A stretch of DNA of 64,000 nucleotides from the NCBI RefSeq assembly GCF_000971275.1, contig NZ_LAPV01000235.1:1-64000 (forward strand), given 5' to 3'. Within the stretch, counting starts at the first letter, position 1. Every line of letters begins with the position of its first letter. Below the pieces are notes generated by a model. It saw only the letters and a list, made by a program, of their open reading frames with translations, was not told where the DNA came from and made no database searches. This DNA comes from Devosia psychrophila. GTDB lineage: Bacteria; Pseudomonadota; Alphaproteobacteria; Rhizobiales; Devosiaceae. Positions 42,895 to 51,377 of this stretch are shown here, piece after piece. The translations under genes and the position numbers were made by a program.

Positions 42895-43836
42895 TCAGGC
42901 CTTCGGCTTGGGCAGGCCGGGCGGATTGGTGCGCGATTCCGGCACGGCCTCGGGCGTTACGTTCCACTGCGTCAGCAGTTCGGCATAGGTGCCGGTCTCG
43001 ATCAGATGGTTGATCGCGGCGGTGAACGGCGCGGCGAGGCCCGCATCCTTGCGCGTGGTGATGCCCACGTCGGCGGGGTTCGGCCAACCCGAGCTGATGG
43101 TGCCGACAAGCCTCGTGTCACCTGTCAGTGCTGCGTGATAGGCCTGTGGAGCATTGGGATTGAGCTGCACGTCGGCGCGGCCCGAGCTGATCGCCAGCGA
43201 GGCCGCCGCATCGTCGTCGTAATATTGCAGCTCTATCGGCGCCAAGCCGGCTTCCTGGTTCTGGCGATTCCATTCGAGCGCGATGCGCTCCTGATTGGTG
43301 CCCGAGCCGGTAATGATCTTGAGCCCGGCAATGTCCTTGGGCTCCTTGATCGAGGTGATCGGGCTTTCGGCCCTGACGTAAAAGCCATGCACCCCGATGC
43401 GGTAGGTGGAGAAATCGTACTTCTCCTTGCGCTCCTCGGTCACCCCGACATTGGAAATTACCGCGTCATACTTGCCGGCGGTGAGGCCGAGCGGCCAGTC
43501 GATCCAGGAGATCGGCACGATCTCGACCGGAATGCCGAGCACTTCACCAACCAGGCGTCCGATATCGGGATCGAAACTGACGACTGTCGCGCCATCAGTG
43601 GCGTAAGTGGCGATTGGCGGTGCGCCGGCGGCAATGGCGATGCTCAGAGCGCCGTCCCTTGCAAAATCATAGTCTGCCGGAACCAGTGCCGCGATGGCGT
43701 CGACCTTGTCGGCATGCAGCCGGTTCGCCGGATTGGGTTCGAGGCTGAAACTGGTCTGGGCCAGTGCGAGGCTTGACGTCGATGCAGCGAGGGCCAAGGC
43801 AAAGGTGCCGAGGATGAAAGACTTTCGCGAGAGCAT
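42895..43836 (-). CDS. Amino-acid-type ABC transporter substrate-binding protein (second paralogue)
   Basis: A 313-residue protein closely similar along its whole length to the binding protein at 40842 (for example SGTNQE, YYDDDAAASLAISSGRADV and the end PESRTNPPGLPK). Signal peptide ends LALA-QT. Class 3 SBP features include DIGRLVGEVLGIPVEIVPIS and AGKYDAVISNVGVTEERKEK. The two copies probably arose by duplication and flank the broken monooxygenase gene. The first gene after the fused transporter, from which it is separated by a 77-bp palindromic element. Confidence 0.9.
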   Translation of the reverse strand: MLSRKSFILGTFALALAASTSSLALAQTSFSLEPNPANRLHADKVDAIAALVPADYDFARDGALSIAIAAGAPPIATYATDGATVVSFDPDIGRLVGEVLGIPVEIVPISWIDWPLGLTAGKYDAVISNVGVTEERKEKYDFSTYRIGVHGFYVRAESPITSIKEPKDIAGLKIITGSGTNQERIALEWNRQNQEAGLAPIELQYYDDDAAASLAISSGRADVQLNPNAPQAYHAALTGDTRLVGTISSGWPNPADVGITTRKDAGLAAPFTAAINHLIETGTYAELLTQWNVTPEAVPESRTNPPGLPKPKA

Positions 43837-43964
43837 TTGAGAACTACCTTGTTGGGTTGGTCGAGGCGTGCGCCATCCTGCCGCGCGAACGGCATGGTCA
43901 GGCTGGCGCAGGCGATTGGGTTTGTTGGCTAGGTCGTGTGGGCAGTTGAGTCGGAATGCGGCGA

Positions 43965-44041
43965 AAATGGCGGTTTTCGAGAACCGGAGCGGAGCGTACT
44001 TTTGGGTACGTGAGCACCGGAAGCGGAGAATACCGCCATTT
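43965..44041. repeat. 77-bp palindromic intergenic element
   Basis: Arms AAATGGCGGT (43965-43974) and ACCGCCATTT (44032-44041) are perfect complements; inside, CGTAC and GTACG (43995-44010) form a second dyad and the flanks CGGAGCGG and CCGGAAGCGG are related. The whole could fold as one long hairpin between the permease/ATPase gene and the binding-protein gene. It looks like a mobile intergenic repeat. Confidence 0.75.
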
Positions 44042-44072
44042 GCAGACCAGTCCGGCCAACTGAGCACATGAC

Positions 44073-45842
44073 CTAGAGAACCTTGGCGATGAACTCGCGG
44101 GTCCGCGGATGCGACGGCTCGTTGAACAGGCGCTCGGGTGGCCCGACTTCGAGCACCTTGCCGCCTTCCATGAACACCACGCGGTCGGCCACTTCACGGG
44201 CAAAACCGATTTCGTGGGTGACGATGATCAGCGTGGTGCCGGACTTGGCAAGCTCCTTGATGACGTCGAGCACTTCGCCGACCAGTTCTGGGTCAAGCGC
44301 CGACGTCGGTTCATCGAACAGCAGAACCTTGGGCCGCAGCGCCAAAGTGCGGGCGATGGCGACACGCTGCTGCTGGCCACCGGAGAGATGGCGCGGATAG
44401 GCATCGGCCTTGTCGCCCAGCCCGACGCGCGCCAGCAGGTCGCGTGCGTCGGCAATCGCCTCGTCGCGCGGCACGCCGCCTACCGAAACGGGGGCTTCGA
44501 TTATGTTTTGCAAAGCGGTCAGGTGCGGGAACAGGTTGAAGCTCTGGAACACCATGCCGACTGCCGAACGCCGACGGCGGATGGCGGGTTCTTTGAGCTC
44601 ATAGAGCACATCGCCGCGGCGCTCGTAACCGATCAACTCGCCATCGATGCTGACCACGCCGGCATCGGCGCGTTCGAGATGGTTGATGGTGCGCAGCAGC
44701 GTCGACTTGCCGGCGCCGGACGGGCCGATGATGGCGACGACTTCGCCGGGCGCGATGGTGAGGCTGACATCGTCGAGCACCTTGTTGGTTCCGAAGCTCT
44801 TGTTGACGCCATGCACTTCCACATGGCCATCGCCTGTGGTGCGCAAGGCGGCGCTCAGCGGCTTGCGGGCGACGATTGGTGCGATGTTGCTCTCGACGGG
44901 GCGGCTAGCGAAGAAACGCAGCGCCTTGTCGATCGCAGTGGGACCTGCATCGCGGCGTGCACCCTTGGCGAAATGCTGCTCGACGAAATACTGAACGCTG
45001 GACAGCACGATCATGATGATCAGGTACCAGACGGTTGCCACCATCAGCAGCGGAATGACCTCGAGATTGCGGCGATAGATCACCTGCACGGTGTAGAACA
45101 GCTCGGGCAGCGCCAGCACGTAGACAATGGACGTTGCCTTGGCGAGACCGATGATTTCGTTGAAGCCGCTCGGCAGGATGGCCCGCATCGCCTGCGGCAG
45201 CACGATATGGATGCCCTGGCGCCACGAGGTCAGCCCGAGCGCCGCGGCCGCTTCATGCTGGCCCTGATCGACCGACAGGATGCCGCCACGGATGATCTCG
45301 GACGAGAACGCCGCCTGGTTCAGGCTCAGCCCGATCAGCGCCACCGAGAACGGGCTCAGCGTCTGCACCGTGTCGAATTGAGCAAACAGGATTTTGGTGA
45401 AGGGTACGCCGATGTTGATGGTGGCATACAGGTAGCCCAGATTATTGAGCACCAGCAGCAGCACGATCAGCGGGATCGAGCGCAGCAGCCAGATATAGCC
45501 CCAGGACAGACCCGACAGCAGCGGCGACTTGGAGACGCGGGCAAAGGCTAGCAGACCACCAAGCAGGAAACCGATGACCGATGCCAATGCGGTCAGCAGC
45601 AAGGTCCGGCCAAGCCCGATCAGCACCGGCTCCGAGAAGAAGTACTGTGCAAACACCGCCCAGCCCCAGCGCTCGTTGGTGAACACTGAATGCAGTGTCA
45701 CCGCGATGACGAAAGCCGCCACCACGCTGCCGACGATGCGCCAGGGATGCCGCGCCGGGACAATCCGCAGGCCAGCATGGTCACGCGCTGAATCGCGTTT
45801 GAAAGTCTGAGTTTCCGTCCCGACTTCTGTTGCCGACGCCAT
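44073..45842 (-). CDS. Amino-acid ABC transporter, permease and ATPase in one protein
   Basis: A 589-residue fusion. Residues about 30-290 are a HisM-type permease with five or six helices and the family signature SEIIRGGILSVDQGQHEAAAALG; residues 335-585 are a GlnQ-type ATPase with Walker A IIGPSGAGKST, signature HLSGGQQQRVAIARTL and Walker B VLLFDEPTSALDP. Polar amino-acid importers usually have two separate proteins; the fusion is a known form in Hyphomicrobiales. Start at 45842 (MASATEV) has GAGGT 8 bp upstream; the shared palindrome site C ends 16 bp before it. Confidence 0.93.
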   Translation of the reverse strand: MASATEVGTETQTFKRDSARDHAGLRIVPARHPWRIVGSVVAAFVIAVTLHSVFTNERWGWAVFAQYFFSEPVLIGLGRTLLLTALASVIGFLLGGLLAFARVSKSPLLSGLSWGYIWLLRSIPLIVLLLVLNNLGYLYATINIGVPFTKILFAQFDTVQTLSPFSVALIGLSLNQAAFSSEIIRGGILSVDQGQHEAAAALGLTSWRQGIHIVLPQAMRAILPSGFNEIIGLAKATSIVYVLALPELFYTVQVIYRRNLEVIPLLMVATVWYLIIMIVLSSVQYFVEQHFAKGARRDAGPTAIDKALRFFASRPVESNIAPIVARKPLSAALRTTGDGHVEVHGVNKSFGTNKVLDDVSLTIAPGEVVAIIGPSGAGKSTLLRTINHLERADAGVVSIDGELIGYERRGDVLYELKEPAIRRRRSAVGMVFQSFNLFPHLTALQNIIEAPVSVGGVPRDEAIADARDLLARVGLGDKADAYPRHLSGGQQQRVAIARTLALRPKVLLFDEPTSALDPELVGEVLDVIKELAKSGTTLIIVTHEIGFAREVADRVVFMEGGKVLEVGPPERLFNEPSHPRTREFIAKVL

Positions 45843-45857
45843 GTCGCTAACCTCATA

Positions 45858-45876
45858 GTCTACAATATTTATAGAC
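45858..45876. promoter_or_regulatory. Shared palindrome, site C (ABC transporter promoter)
   Basis: GTCTACAATATTTATAGAC, the most regular member of the set (GTCTA-N9-TAGAC). It lies 16 bp upstream of the fused transporter start, where a bound repressor would block the promoter or ribosome-binding region. Confidence 0.7.
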
Positions 45877-45957
45877 ATTAGTTTCGAACGACCCCGCACT
45901 TCAATGTGCTGCCATTCTGAGTTTGGGGACTTCGGGGACAATTTTGTCCCGAGCAGG

Positions 45958-46470
45958 CTATGCGGTCAGGCGTTCGTTGCGTTCGGCTTCGCCCGGCACC
46001 AACGCCTTCTCGAACGGCAGTTTCTCGATAGTCGCGGGGTCGGCCGTTACGTCGAACAGAGCGGAATAACCGGTCTTGAGGTAGAGCGCCGAAGCCTCAG
46101 GCTGGCGGAAGCCGGTGGTCAGGTAGACTCTCGTGTAGCCCAGTGCAGTGGCATGGCTTTCCAGTTCGGCCAGCACGCGCTGGGCGAGGCCCTGCCTGCG
46201 GTGGTCGGTATCGGTCCACATCCGTTTGAACTCGGCCGTGGTCTCGTCGTAGCGCATGAATGCGCCCCCTGCGATCGGCTTGCCGTCGCGCAGCAGCAGC
46301 ACGAAGGCCCCATCAGGCGCGGCAAAACGTTCGGGCGGATAACGGTTCATTTCCACCGAGGCGTCACCGAAATGATCGCCGTAGCGAGCGCGATATTCGA
46401 CGGTCAATTGCTCGATCAACGGCCGAGAAATCTCGGCCGTTGATGTAGTATAGAGAAAGCTGTCACCCAT
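45958..46470 (-). CDS. GNAT-family N-acetyltransferase
   Basis: A 170-residue acetyltransferase. The acetyl-CoA-binding motif A is EFKRMWTDTDHRRQGLAQRVLAELE (HRRQGLA replaces Q/RxxGxG/A), followed by YLTTGFRQPEASALYLKTGY. Its start overlaps the stop of the upstream monooxygenase (ATGA), so the two are translated together. In Bacillus the YxeL acetyltransferase is paired with the YxeK monooxygenase for S-substituted cysteine breakdown; the same pairing here suggests a similar job. Confidence 0.88.
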   Translation of the reverse strand: MGDSFLYTTSTAEISRPLIEQLTVEYRARYGDHFGDASVEMNRYPPERFAAPDGAFVLLLRDGKPIAGGAFMRYDETTAEFKRMWTDTDHRRQGLAQRVLAELESHATALGYTRVYLTTGFRQPEASALYLKTGYSALFDVTADPATIEKLPFEKALVPGEAERNERLTA

Positions 46471-47804
46471 CAGCCAGCCGCCTTGGCATCGGCGAGGGCA
46501 TAACGGCTCTCGCGGAATGGCAGGCCGAGATGGTCGCGCAGGGTGCCACCGACCTGATCGCGCGAGTGTCGCCCACGCTGTTCGAGGATCGGCAGCACCT
46601 GGGTGTCGAAATCGTCGAGGCCAATGCCCTGTACCGGAAAGCCCAGCACGAAGCCGTCGGAGGCGCCGGTATCGACCCATTCCTCGATCTTGCTGGCGAT
46701 CTGCTCGGGCGTACCGACGAATTCGCTGCGCGGCGTCGTTGATTCCAGCGCCACTTCGCGCAGCGTCTGGCCCTTCTCCTTGGCGACCCGCTTGATGCGG
46801 TCGGTACCCGACTTGAAGTTGTTGGAACCGAGATCGCCCAGCTCGGGGAATGGCGCATCAACGTCATATTGCGCGAAATCGTGATGGTCGAAGAAGCGGC
46901 CCAGATAGGCCAGCGCCTCGCTCACATTCACCAGATCGCGGATTTCCTGGTACTTGCGGCTAGCCTCCTCCTCGGTCGAGCCGACAATCGGACCGATGCC
47001 GGGCAGCACCTTCAAGGCATCGGCACCGCGGCCGTGCGCAATGGCGCTCTGCCTGAGCTTTTGAGTCAGCTCGCGGTTCTCGGCAATCGAGGTCGAACCG
47101 GCAAACACAGCATCGGCATGGCGCCCGGCCAACTCGATACCGGCATCGGACCCGCCCGCCTGGAACAGCACCGTCTGGCCCTGCTGCGAGCGCTGGATAT
47201 TGAGGGGGCCCTCGGCCGAGTGGAACTTGCCTTTGAAATTGAGCCGGTGCAGCTTGGAAAAGTCGGCAAATTGCCCGCTAGCCGGGTCGCGCACGAAGGC
47301 GTCGTCGTCCCAGCTATCCCACAGGCCTTTGACGATCTCGATGTGCTCGCCGGCAATTTCATAGCGCAGCGCGTGATCGGGGTGATTGGCGCGGCCGTAG
47401 TTCTTGGCGGAGCCTTCCAGCGGCGACGTCACCGCATTCCAGCCTGCCCGGCCCTTGCTGATCAGGTCGATCGAGGCGAACTGCCGGGCCACGGTAAACG
47501 GATCGCTGTAGGAGGTGGATAGCGTGCCCACCAGACCGATCTTCTTGGTCACGGCCGCCAGTGCCGACAGCAGCGCGATCGGCTCGAAACGGTTGAGGAA
47601 ATGCGGGATGGATTGCTCGTTGATGTAGAGCCCATCCGCTACGAAGGCGAAGGCAATGCCGGCCGCTTCGGCGCGCTTGGTGGTTTGGAGGAGGTACTCG
47701 AAATTGACGCTGGCGTCAGCCGGCACACTCGGATGCTTCCAGGCGTTCATATGACCGCCGGGGCCGTGCAGCATGATGCCGAAGGGAATGCGTTTCTGGC
47801 TCAT
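46470..47804 (-). CDS. FMN-dependent monooxygenase, NtaA/SnaA/DmoA family
   Basis: A 444-residue luciferase-fold enzyme. PFGIMLHGPGGHMNAWKHPS is the family start; FAFVADGLYI, GRAGWNAVTSPLEGSAKNYG and LFQAGGSDAGIELAGRHADAVF are diagnostic of the NtaA/SnaA/DmoA/SoxA group. These use reduced FMN to cleave C-S or C-N bonds; YxeK and CmoJ are members acting on N-acetylated S-alkyl cysteines. It is coupled to the GNAT gene and follows the third monooxygenase by 12 bp. Confidence 0.93.
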   Translation of the reverse strand: MSQKRIPFGIMLHGPGGHMNAWKHPSVPADASVNFEYLLQTTKRAEAAGIAFAFVADGLYINEQSIPHFLNRFEPIALLSALAAVTKKIGLVGTLSTSYSDPFTVARQFASIDLISKGRAGWNAVTSPLEGSAKNYGRANHPDHALRYEIAGEHIEIVKGLWDSWDDDAFVRDPASGQFADFSKLHRLNFKGKFHSAEGPLNIQRSQQGQTVLFQAGGSDAGIELAGRHADAVFAGSTSIAENRELTQKLRQSAIAHGRGADALKVLPGIGPIVGSTEEEASRKYQEIRDLVNVSEALAYLGRFFDHHDFAQYDVDAPFPELGDLGSNNFKSGTDRIKRVAKEKGQTLREVALESTTPRSEFVGTPEQIASKIEEWVDTGASDGFVLGFPVQGIGLDDFDTQVLPILEQRGRHSRDQVGGTLRDHLGLPFRESRYALADAKAAG

Positions 47805-47816
47805 TGGAAGGGTCCT

Positions 47817-48824
47817 CTATGCGGAAAGGGCGGTGGGAAGGGCAGGCCGATGGGCGGCCGCCAGCAGGTCGAGCGCCTCGATGCGGCTGTCGCCGGTATT
47901 GGCCAGGTCGATGATGAATTCCGAAATTCCATGACCGATCGAGAGCTGGTCGATGGCCTCGACGATGTCCTCGCCGTTGCCTGCCAGAACCGTCGATTTG
48001 CGTCGCTCGACCGTGTAATCGGTGACGCCAGCCTGGCGGGCATATTCGGCCGCCTGTGCCTCACTGCCGACGGTAACGCTCTGCGCGCCGGGAATATGCA
48101 CGCGATATGGCGTGAAATTCTCGGCCTGTGCCTTGGCTTCAGCCGCAGACGACGAGACCATGGCCGCCAGTGCCACAATCGGGCTGCGCCCCGTCACATC
48201 GCGATAGGTGGTGATCGCCGCCGAAAGCGTCGCATCGTCGCCATTGAGATGGCGAGCGAAAACGAAGTTCCAGCCCAGCTCGGCAGCAAGGGCAGCGCTT
48301 TCGACGCTGGCACCCAGCAGATGCCGCTCGCTAGCATCAGTCGGCCGGGGCGTAGCGTCCAATCCCTCGGGGCGCCGGCTTGCGTCGGCATCGAGAAAGC
48401 TGTCGAGCTCCTTGAGTTGCGTGCGAAAGTCCGGCCGCTTGTCCGGATCTCGACCCGCCTGCAACGCCCTCGTCGACAGCGGCAACCCACCGGGCGCCTT
48501 GCCGATGCCAATGTCGATGCGCCCCGGCGCCAGAGCCGCCAGCAGATTGAAATTTTCCGCCACCTTGTAAGGGCTGTAATGCTGCAGCATCACTCCGCCG
48601 GAGCCGATGCGGAGGTGTTTGGTTTGCGCTGCCAGATAGGCCAGCAACACTTCCGGCGACGAACTGGCGAGGTCTGGCGTGTTGTGATGCTCGGCCACCC
48701 AGAAGCGGTGAAAGCCTAGCGCCTCGGCGCGACGCGCCAGTGCCACGGTCCGGGCCAGGGCCTGCGTCGAGGTCCCCCCCCTGACGATGGGGCTCTTGTC
48801 CAACAGACTCAAAGCATAGCTCAT
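47817..48824 (-). CDS. Luciferase-like monooxygenase, MsnO8 type
   Basis: A 335-residue luciferase-fold protein: FHRFWVAEHHNTPDLASSSPEV, IGSGGVMLQHYSPYKVAENF and GRIDIGIGKAPGG are typical of the MsnO8/YvbT group. Substrate unknown, but the operon (two monooxygenases and an acetyltransferase) points to a sulfur- or nitrogen-containing small molecule. The first gene of the operon; a shared palindrome (site D) lies 41 bp upstream. Confidence 0.9.
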   Translation of the reverse strand: MSYALSLLDKSPIVRGGTSTQALARTVALARRAEALGFHRFWVAEHHNTPDLASSSPEVLLAYLAAQTKHLRIGSGGVMLQHYSPYKVAENFNLLAALAPGRIDIGIGKAPGGLPLSTRALQAGRDPDKRPDFRTQLKELDSFLDADASRRPEGLDATPRPTDASERHLLGASVESAALAAELGWNFVFARHLNGDDATLSAAITTYRDVTGRSPIVALAAMVSSSAAEAKAQAENFTPYRVHIPGAQSVTVGSEAQAAEYARQAGVTDYTVERRKSTVLAGNGEDIVEAIDQLSIGHGISEFIIDLANTGDSRIEALDLLAAAHRPALPTALSA

Positions 48825-48864
48825 TGCATTCCTGCCAGTTCGGTCTCTTGTGCCGGAATTATAA

Positions 48865-48883
48865 GTCTACTAATTTGATAGAT
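48865..48883. promoter_or_regulatory. Shared palindrome, site D (monooxygenase operon promoter)
   Basis: GTCTACTAATTTGATAGAT, 14 of 19 positions like site C. It lies in the 179-bp gap between the monooxygenase operon and a divergent flavoprotein oxidase gene and could control either. Confidence 0.6.
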
Positions 48884-49003
48884 AAACAGAAGGTCGCCTC
48901 GAAACCGCGCTTTCAGTAGGCTTTTTCAGTTTCCGCAGCTTCGCGGCAAGCCCCGCCTAAAGCCTCGTGCACAAGCAACCGATTTTGTGCGAGGTGAGCC
49001 AAA

Positions 49004-50125
49004 ATGGAGAAACGTGCCGTGAGAGTATCGATCGTCGGCGCCGGCATTGCCGGACTGTCCCTGGCCTGGGCGCTACGCAAGCGCGGCGTCGAGGTGTCGC
49101 TGTTTGATGCCGGTCGGATTCCGAACCCGGTCTCGTCGTCTTTTGACGAACACCGGATCACCCGGCACTCCTATGGCCGCCTGCCCGGCTACGGCGCGCT
49201 GATGCCGCAGGCCTTCGCCACCTATGACCAGCTATGGACCGACATCGGCGCCAGCCATTACCTGCCCACCAACATGGTCTTCGTCTCGCGCGAGGAAACC
49301 GACTGGTCAGCCTCAGCAGCCGAACTTGACAGGGTGAACGTCCCGCACCGTCTGGTTTCGCCCGCGGAAGTTGCACTGCGCCTGCCCATGCTGCATGCCG
49401 ATGGCGTCACCGCTGCATTCGAGGCAGGCGGCGCCGGGATGTTGTTTGCCAGCCGTATCGTCAGCGATCTCGCGCGCTGGGTTGCCGAGCATGGCGTCTC
49501 GCTACACCCGCACACCCGGGTCGAAGACATCGACGCCACCAAGGGATCGCTAACCGCCGCTGGTACGCGCCATGACGCCGATCTGGTCGTCGTCGCAGCC
49601 GGAGCCTGGTTGCCCGAACTGCTGTCCGAAACGGCCGGCCGCATGGTGCCGTCTCGTCAATTGCTGCTGTATCTGGAGCCCCCCGCCGACCTCGCCAAAG
49701 CTTGGTCGGAAGCTCCGATTCTAGTGGATAGCGGTAGCGGCCACGGCGCCTACATCCTGCCACCGCGCGGGGGCACCCGCCTCAAGATCGGCGACCATAT
49801 CTTTACCAGCCGCGGCAAGGGCAGCGACGACCGCATCGCCACCGCAGCGGACATCGCGCCCGTCATGGCGTCAGCCGCATCGATCTTTGCCCGCTTCGAG
49901 GACTACAAAGTTCTCGAGCACAAGGTCTGCTACTACACAGTGACCGATGATGAAGGCCTTGTCGTCGAGCCCATCGGCCGCGCTGGCTGGGTGCTCAGTG
50001 CCTGTTCCGGCCATGGCTTCAAGCTGGGGCCGCTGATCGCTTCGGGCCTCGCCGAGGTTATTACCGGCGCCCGCCCCGCCAGCAGCTTTCCCGATTGGGC
50101 CGCAGGTCGGAAACCAGCGGAATAG
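49004..50125 (+). CDS. Sarcosine oxidase-like FAD-dependent amine oxidoreductase
   Basis: A 373-residue flavoprotein of the DAO family. The FAD fold is VSIVGAGIAGLSLAWALRKRG; HRITRHSYGRLPGYGALMP and ACSGHGFKLGPLIASGLAE match the monomeric sarcosine oxidase/SolA branch. The cysteine in ACSGHGFK is in the position of the covalent flavin link in monomeric sarcosine oxidases. It would oxidise an N-methyl or other secondary amine to imine and H2O2. Divergent from the monooxygenase operon. Confidence 0.88.
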   Translation: MEKRAVRVSIVGAGIAGLSLAWALRKRGVEVSLFDAGRIPNPVSSSFDEHRITRHSYGRLPGYGALMPQAFATYDQLWTDIGASHYLPTNMVFVSREETDWSASAAELDRVNVPHRLVSPAEVALRLPMLHADGVTAAFEAGGAGMLFASRIVSDLARWVAEHGVSLHPHTRVEDIDATKGSLTAAGTRHDADLVVVAAGAWLPELLSETAGRMVPSRQLLLYLEPPADLAKAWSEAPILVDSGSGHGAYILPPRGGTRLKIGDHIFTSRGKGSDDRIATAADIAPVMASAASIFARFEDYKVLEHKVCYYTVTDDEGLVVEPIGRAGWVLSACSGHGFKLGPLIASGLAEVITGARPASSFPDWAAGRKPAE

Positions 50126-50140
50126 GGCTCCAAGTCGGTA

Positions 50141-51091
50141 TTAGCCCCGACTTTCCGCCTGCAATTTGCGCCAGCGCACAAGGCGGTCGGGGTCGAGCGT
50201 ACCGGCCGCCACGGCCGCAAGGACGGCGCAGCCCGGCTCATGATCATGGGTGCAGTTGCGAAACTTGCAGTTCGGCGCCAGCTCGGTGATCTCGGCGAAC
50301 AGGATATCGAGGCCCTGCCCGAGATCTTTCATGTTGAGGCTTCTGACGCCAGGCGTATCGATCACCCAACCGCCGCCAGCCATCGCATGCAGCGAACGCG
50401 CGGTGGTGGTGTGGCGGCCCTTGGAATCGCTTTCGCGAACGCCGCCTGTCTGCTGTGAGCCATTGCCGACCAGCGTGTTTACCAGCGTCGATTTGCCGAC
50501 TCCCGATGAGCCGATAACTGCCACCGTCGCCCCAGGCCCACACCAGGGCTGCAAGGCCGCTGCAGCTTCGTCCGAACGGGCATTGACCAGGATAACAGCC
50601 AGGCCGCGCTGCAGTCCAGATGCCTGGCGCTCGAAATCCTGCGCATCATCGGCCATGTCCGCCTTGGTCAAGACCACGACGGGATTGGTTCCCGCATCAT
50701 TGGCAAAAGCCAGATAGCGTTCGAGCCGCGCCAGATTGAAATCGCCATTGCAAGAGGCCACGATGAACAGCGTATCGACATTGGCCGCGACCAGTTGCGG
50801 CGGCCGTTTGCCTTCTGCAGCACGCTGTAAAAGCGTCCGGCGATCCAGGCGCCGATGCAGCATTCTGGTCAGCGGATCAGCCAGCACCCAGTCACCCACC
50901 GCAAATTCAGCGGTATCGGTGCGCGCAGGCAGATCTATGTCGAACTGATCGGGGCCGACAAGACCAGTCAGTCGGGCGCGATGCACCCCGTCGATCCGCA
51001 AAGCCGAAAGCTTGGCTTCGTCATCCGCAAGCTGGTCCTCGAAAAAGCTGTCCCAGCCGAGTTGGCCCAAAAGACCGGAGTGCTCAGCCAT
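50141..51091 (-). CDS. rsgA: Ribosome small-subunit-dependent GTPase A
   Basis: A 316-residue circularly permuted GTPase acting in late 30S assembly. An OB-fold region (about 35-90) precedes the G domain with the permuted order G4 (VVLTKADM), G1 (IGSSGVGKSTLVNTL), G2 (GRHTTT) and G3 (VIDTPGVR). The zinc finger is in CKFRNCTHDHEPGC. All typical of RsgA/YjeQ. ATG at 51091 is used; a GTG codon lies directly before it. Confidence 0.96.
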   Translation of the reverse strand: MAEHSGLLGQLGWDSFFEDQLADDEAKLSALRIDGVHRARLTGLVGPDQFDIDLPARTDTAEFAVGDWVLADPLTRMLHRRLDRRTLLQRAAEGKRPPQLVAANVDTLFIVASCNGDFNLARLERYLAFANDAGTNPVVVLTKADMADDAQDFERQASGLQRGLAVILVNARSDEAAAALQPWCGPGATVAVIGSSGVGKSTLVNTLVGNGSQQTGGVRESDSKGRHTTTARSLHAMAGGGWVIDTPGVRSLNMKDLGQGLDILFAEITELAPNCKFRNCTHDHEPGCAVLAAVAAGTLDPDRLVRWRKLQAESRG

Positions 51092-51147
51092 CACGCTTTG
51101 ACCCGCAACAGCAGCACCTGACGGCCTATTGGCACCCGCAATGACAA

Positions 51148-51297
51148 CTATTCCTCGCCCGTGCTCTGGTCGGGAACTTCGTCTTCGGTCTTGGCTTCGG
51201 CTGGCTTCGCCTTGGCCGCAGCGCGCTCAGCGTTCTTCAGCTTCTTAAGCCGATCGCGTTCGCGTCGATCAAAATCATAGTTGGGCTGACGGGCCAT
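51148..51297 (-). CDS. Small basic protein, conserved type
   Basis: A 49-residue protein starting MARQPNYDFDRRERDRLKKL and continuing as a Lys/Ala/Glu-rich helix. Short proteins with this start are common in alphaproteobacteria and are annotated as hypothetical. Charged, no signal or membrane helix. Upstream of rsgA on the same strand (50 bp between). Confidence 0.65.
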   Translation of the reverse strand: MARQPNYDFDRRERDRLKKLKNAERAAAKAKPAEAKTEDEVPDQSTGEE

Positions 51298-51377
51298 GAA
51301 TGCCTCTTTCTGTAAAGAATAGTACCTGACCCTTCCGAGACCAAAACACAAGCCGCGCGTGTGATTGTGAGTGGGGG

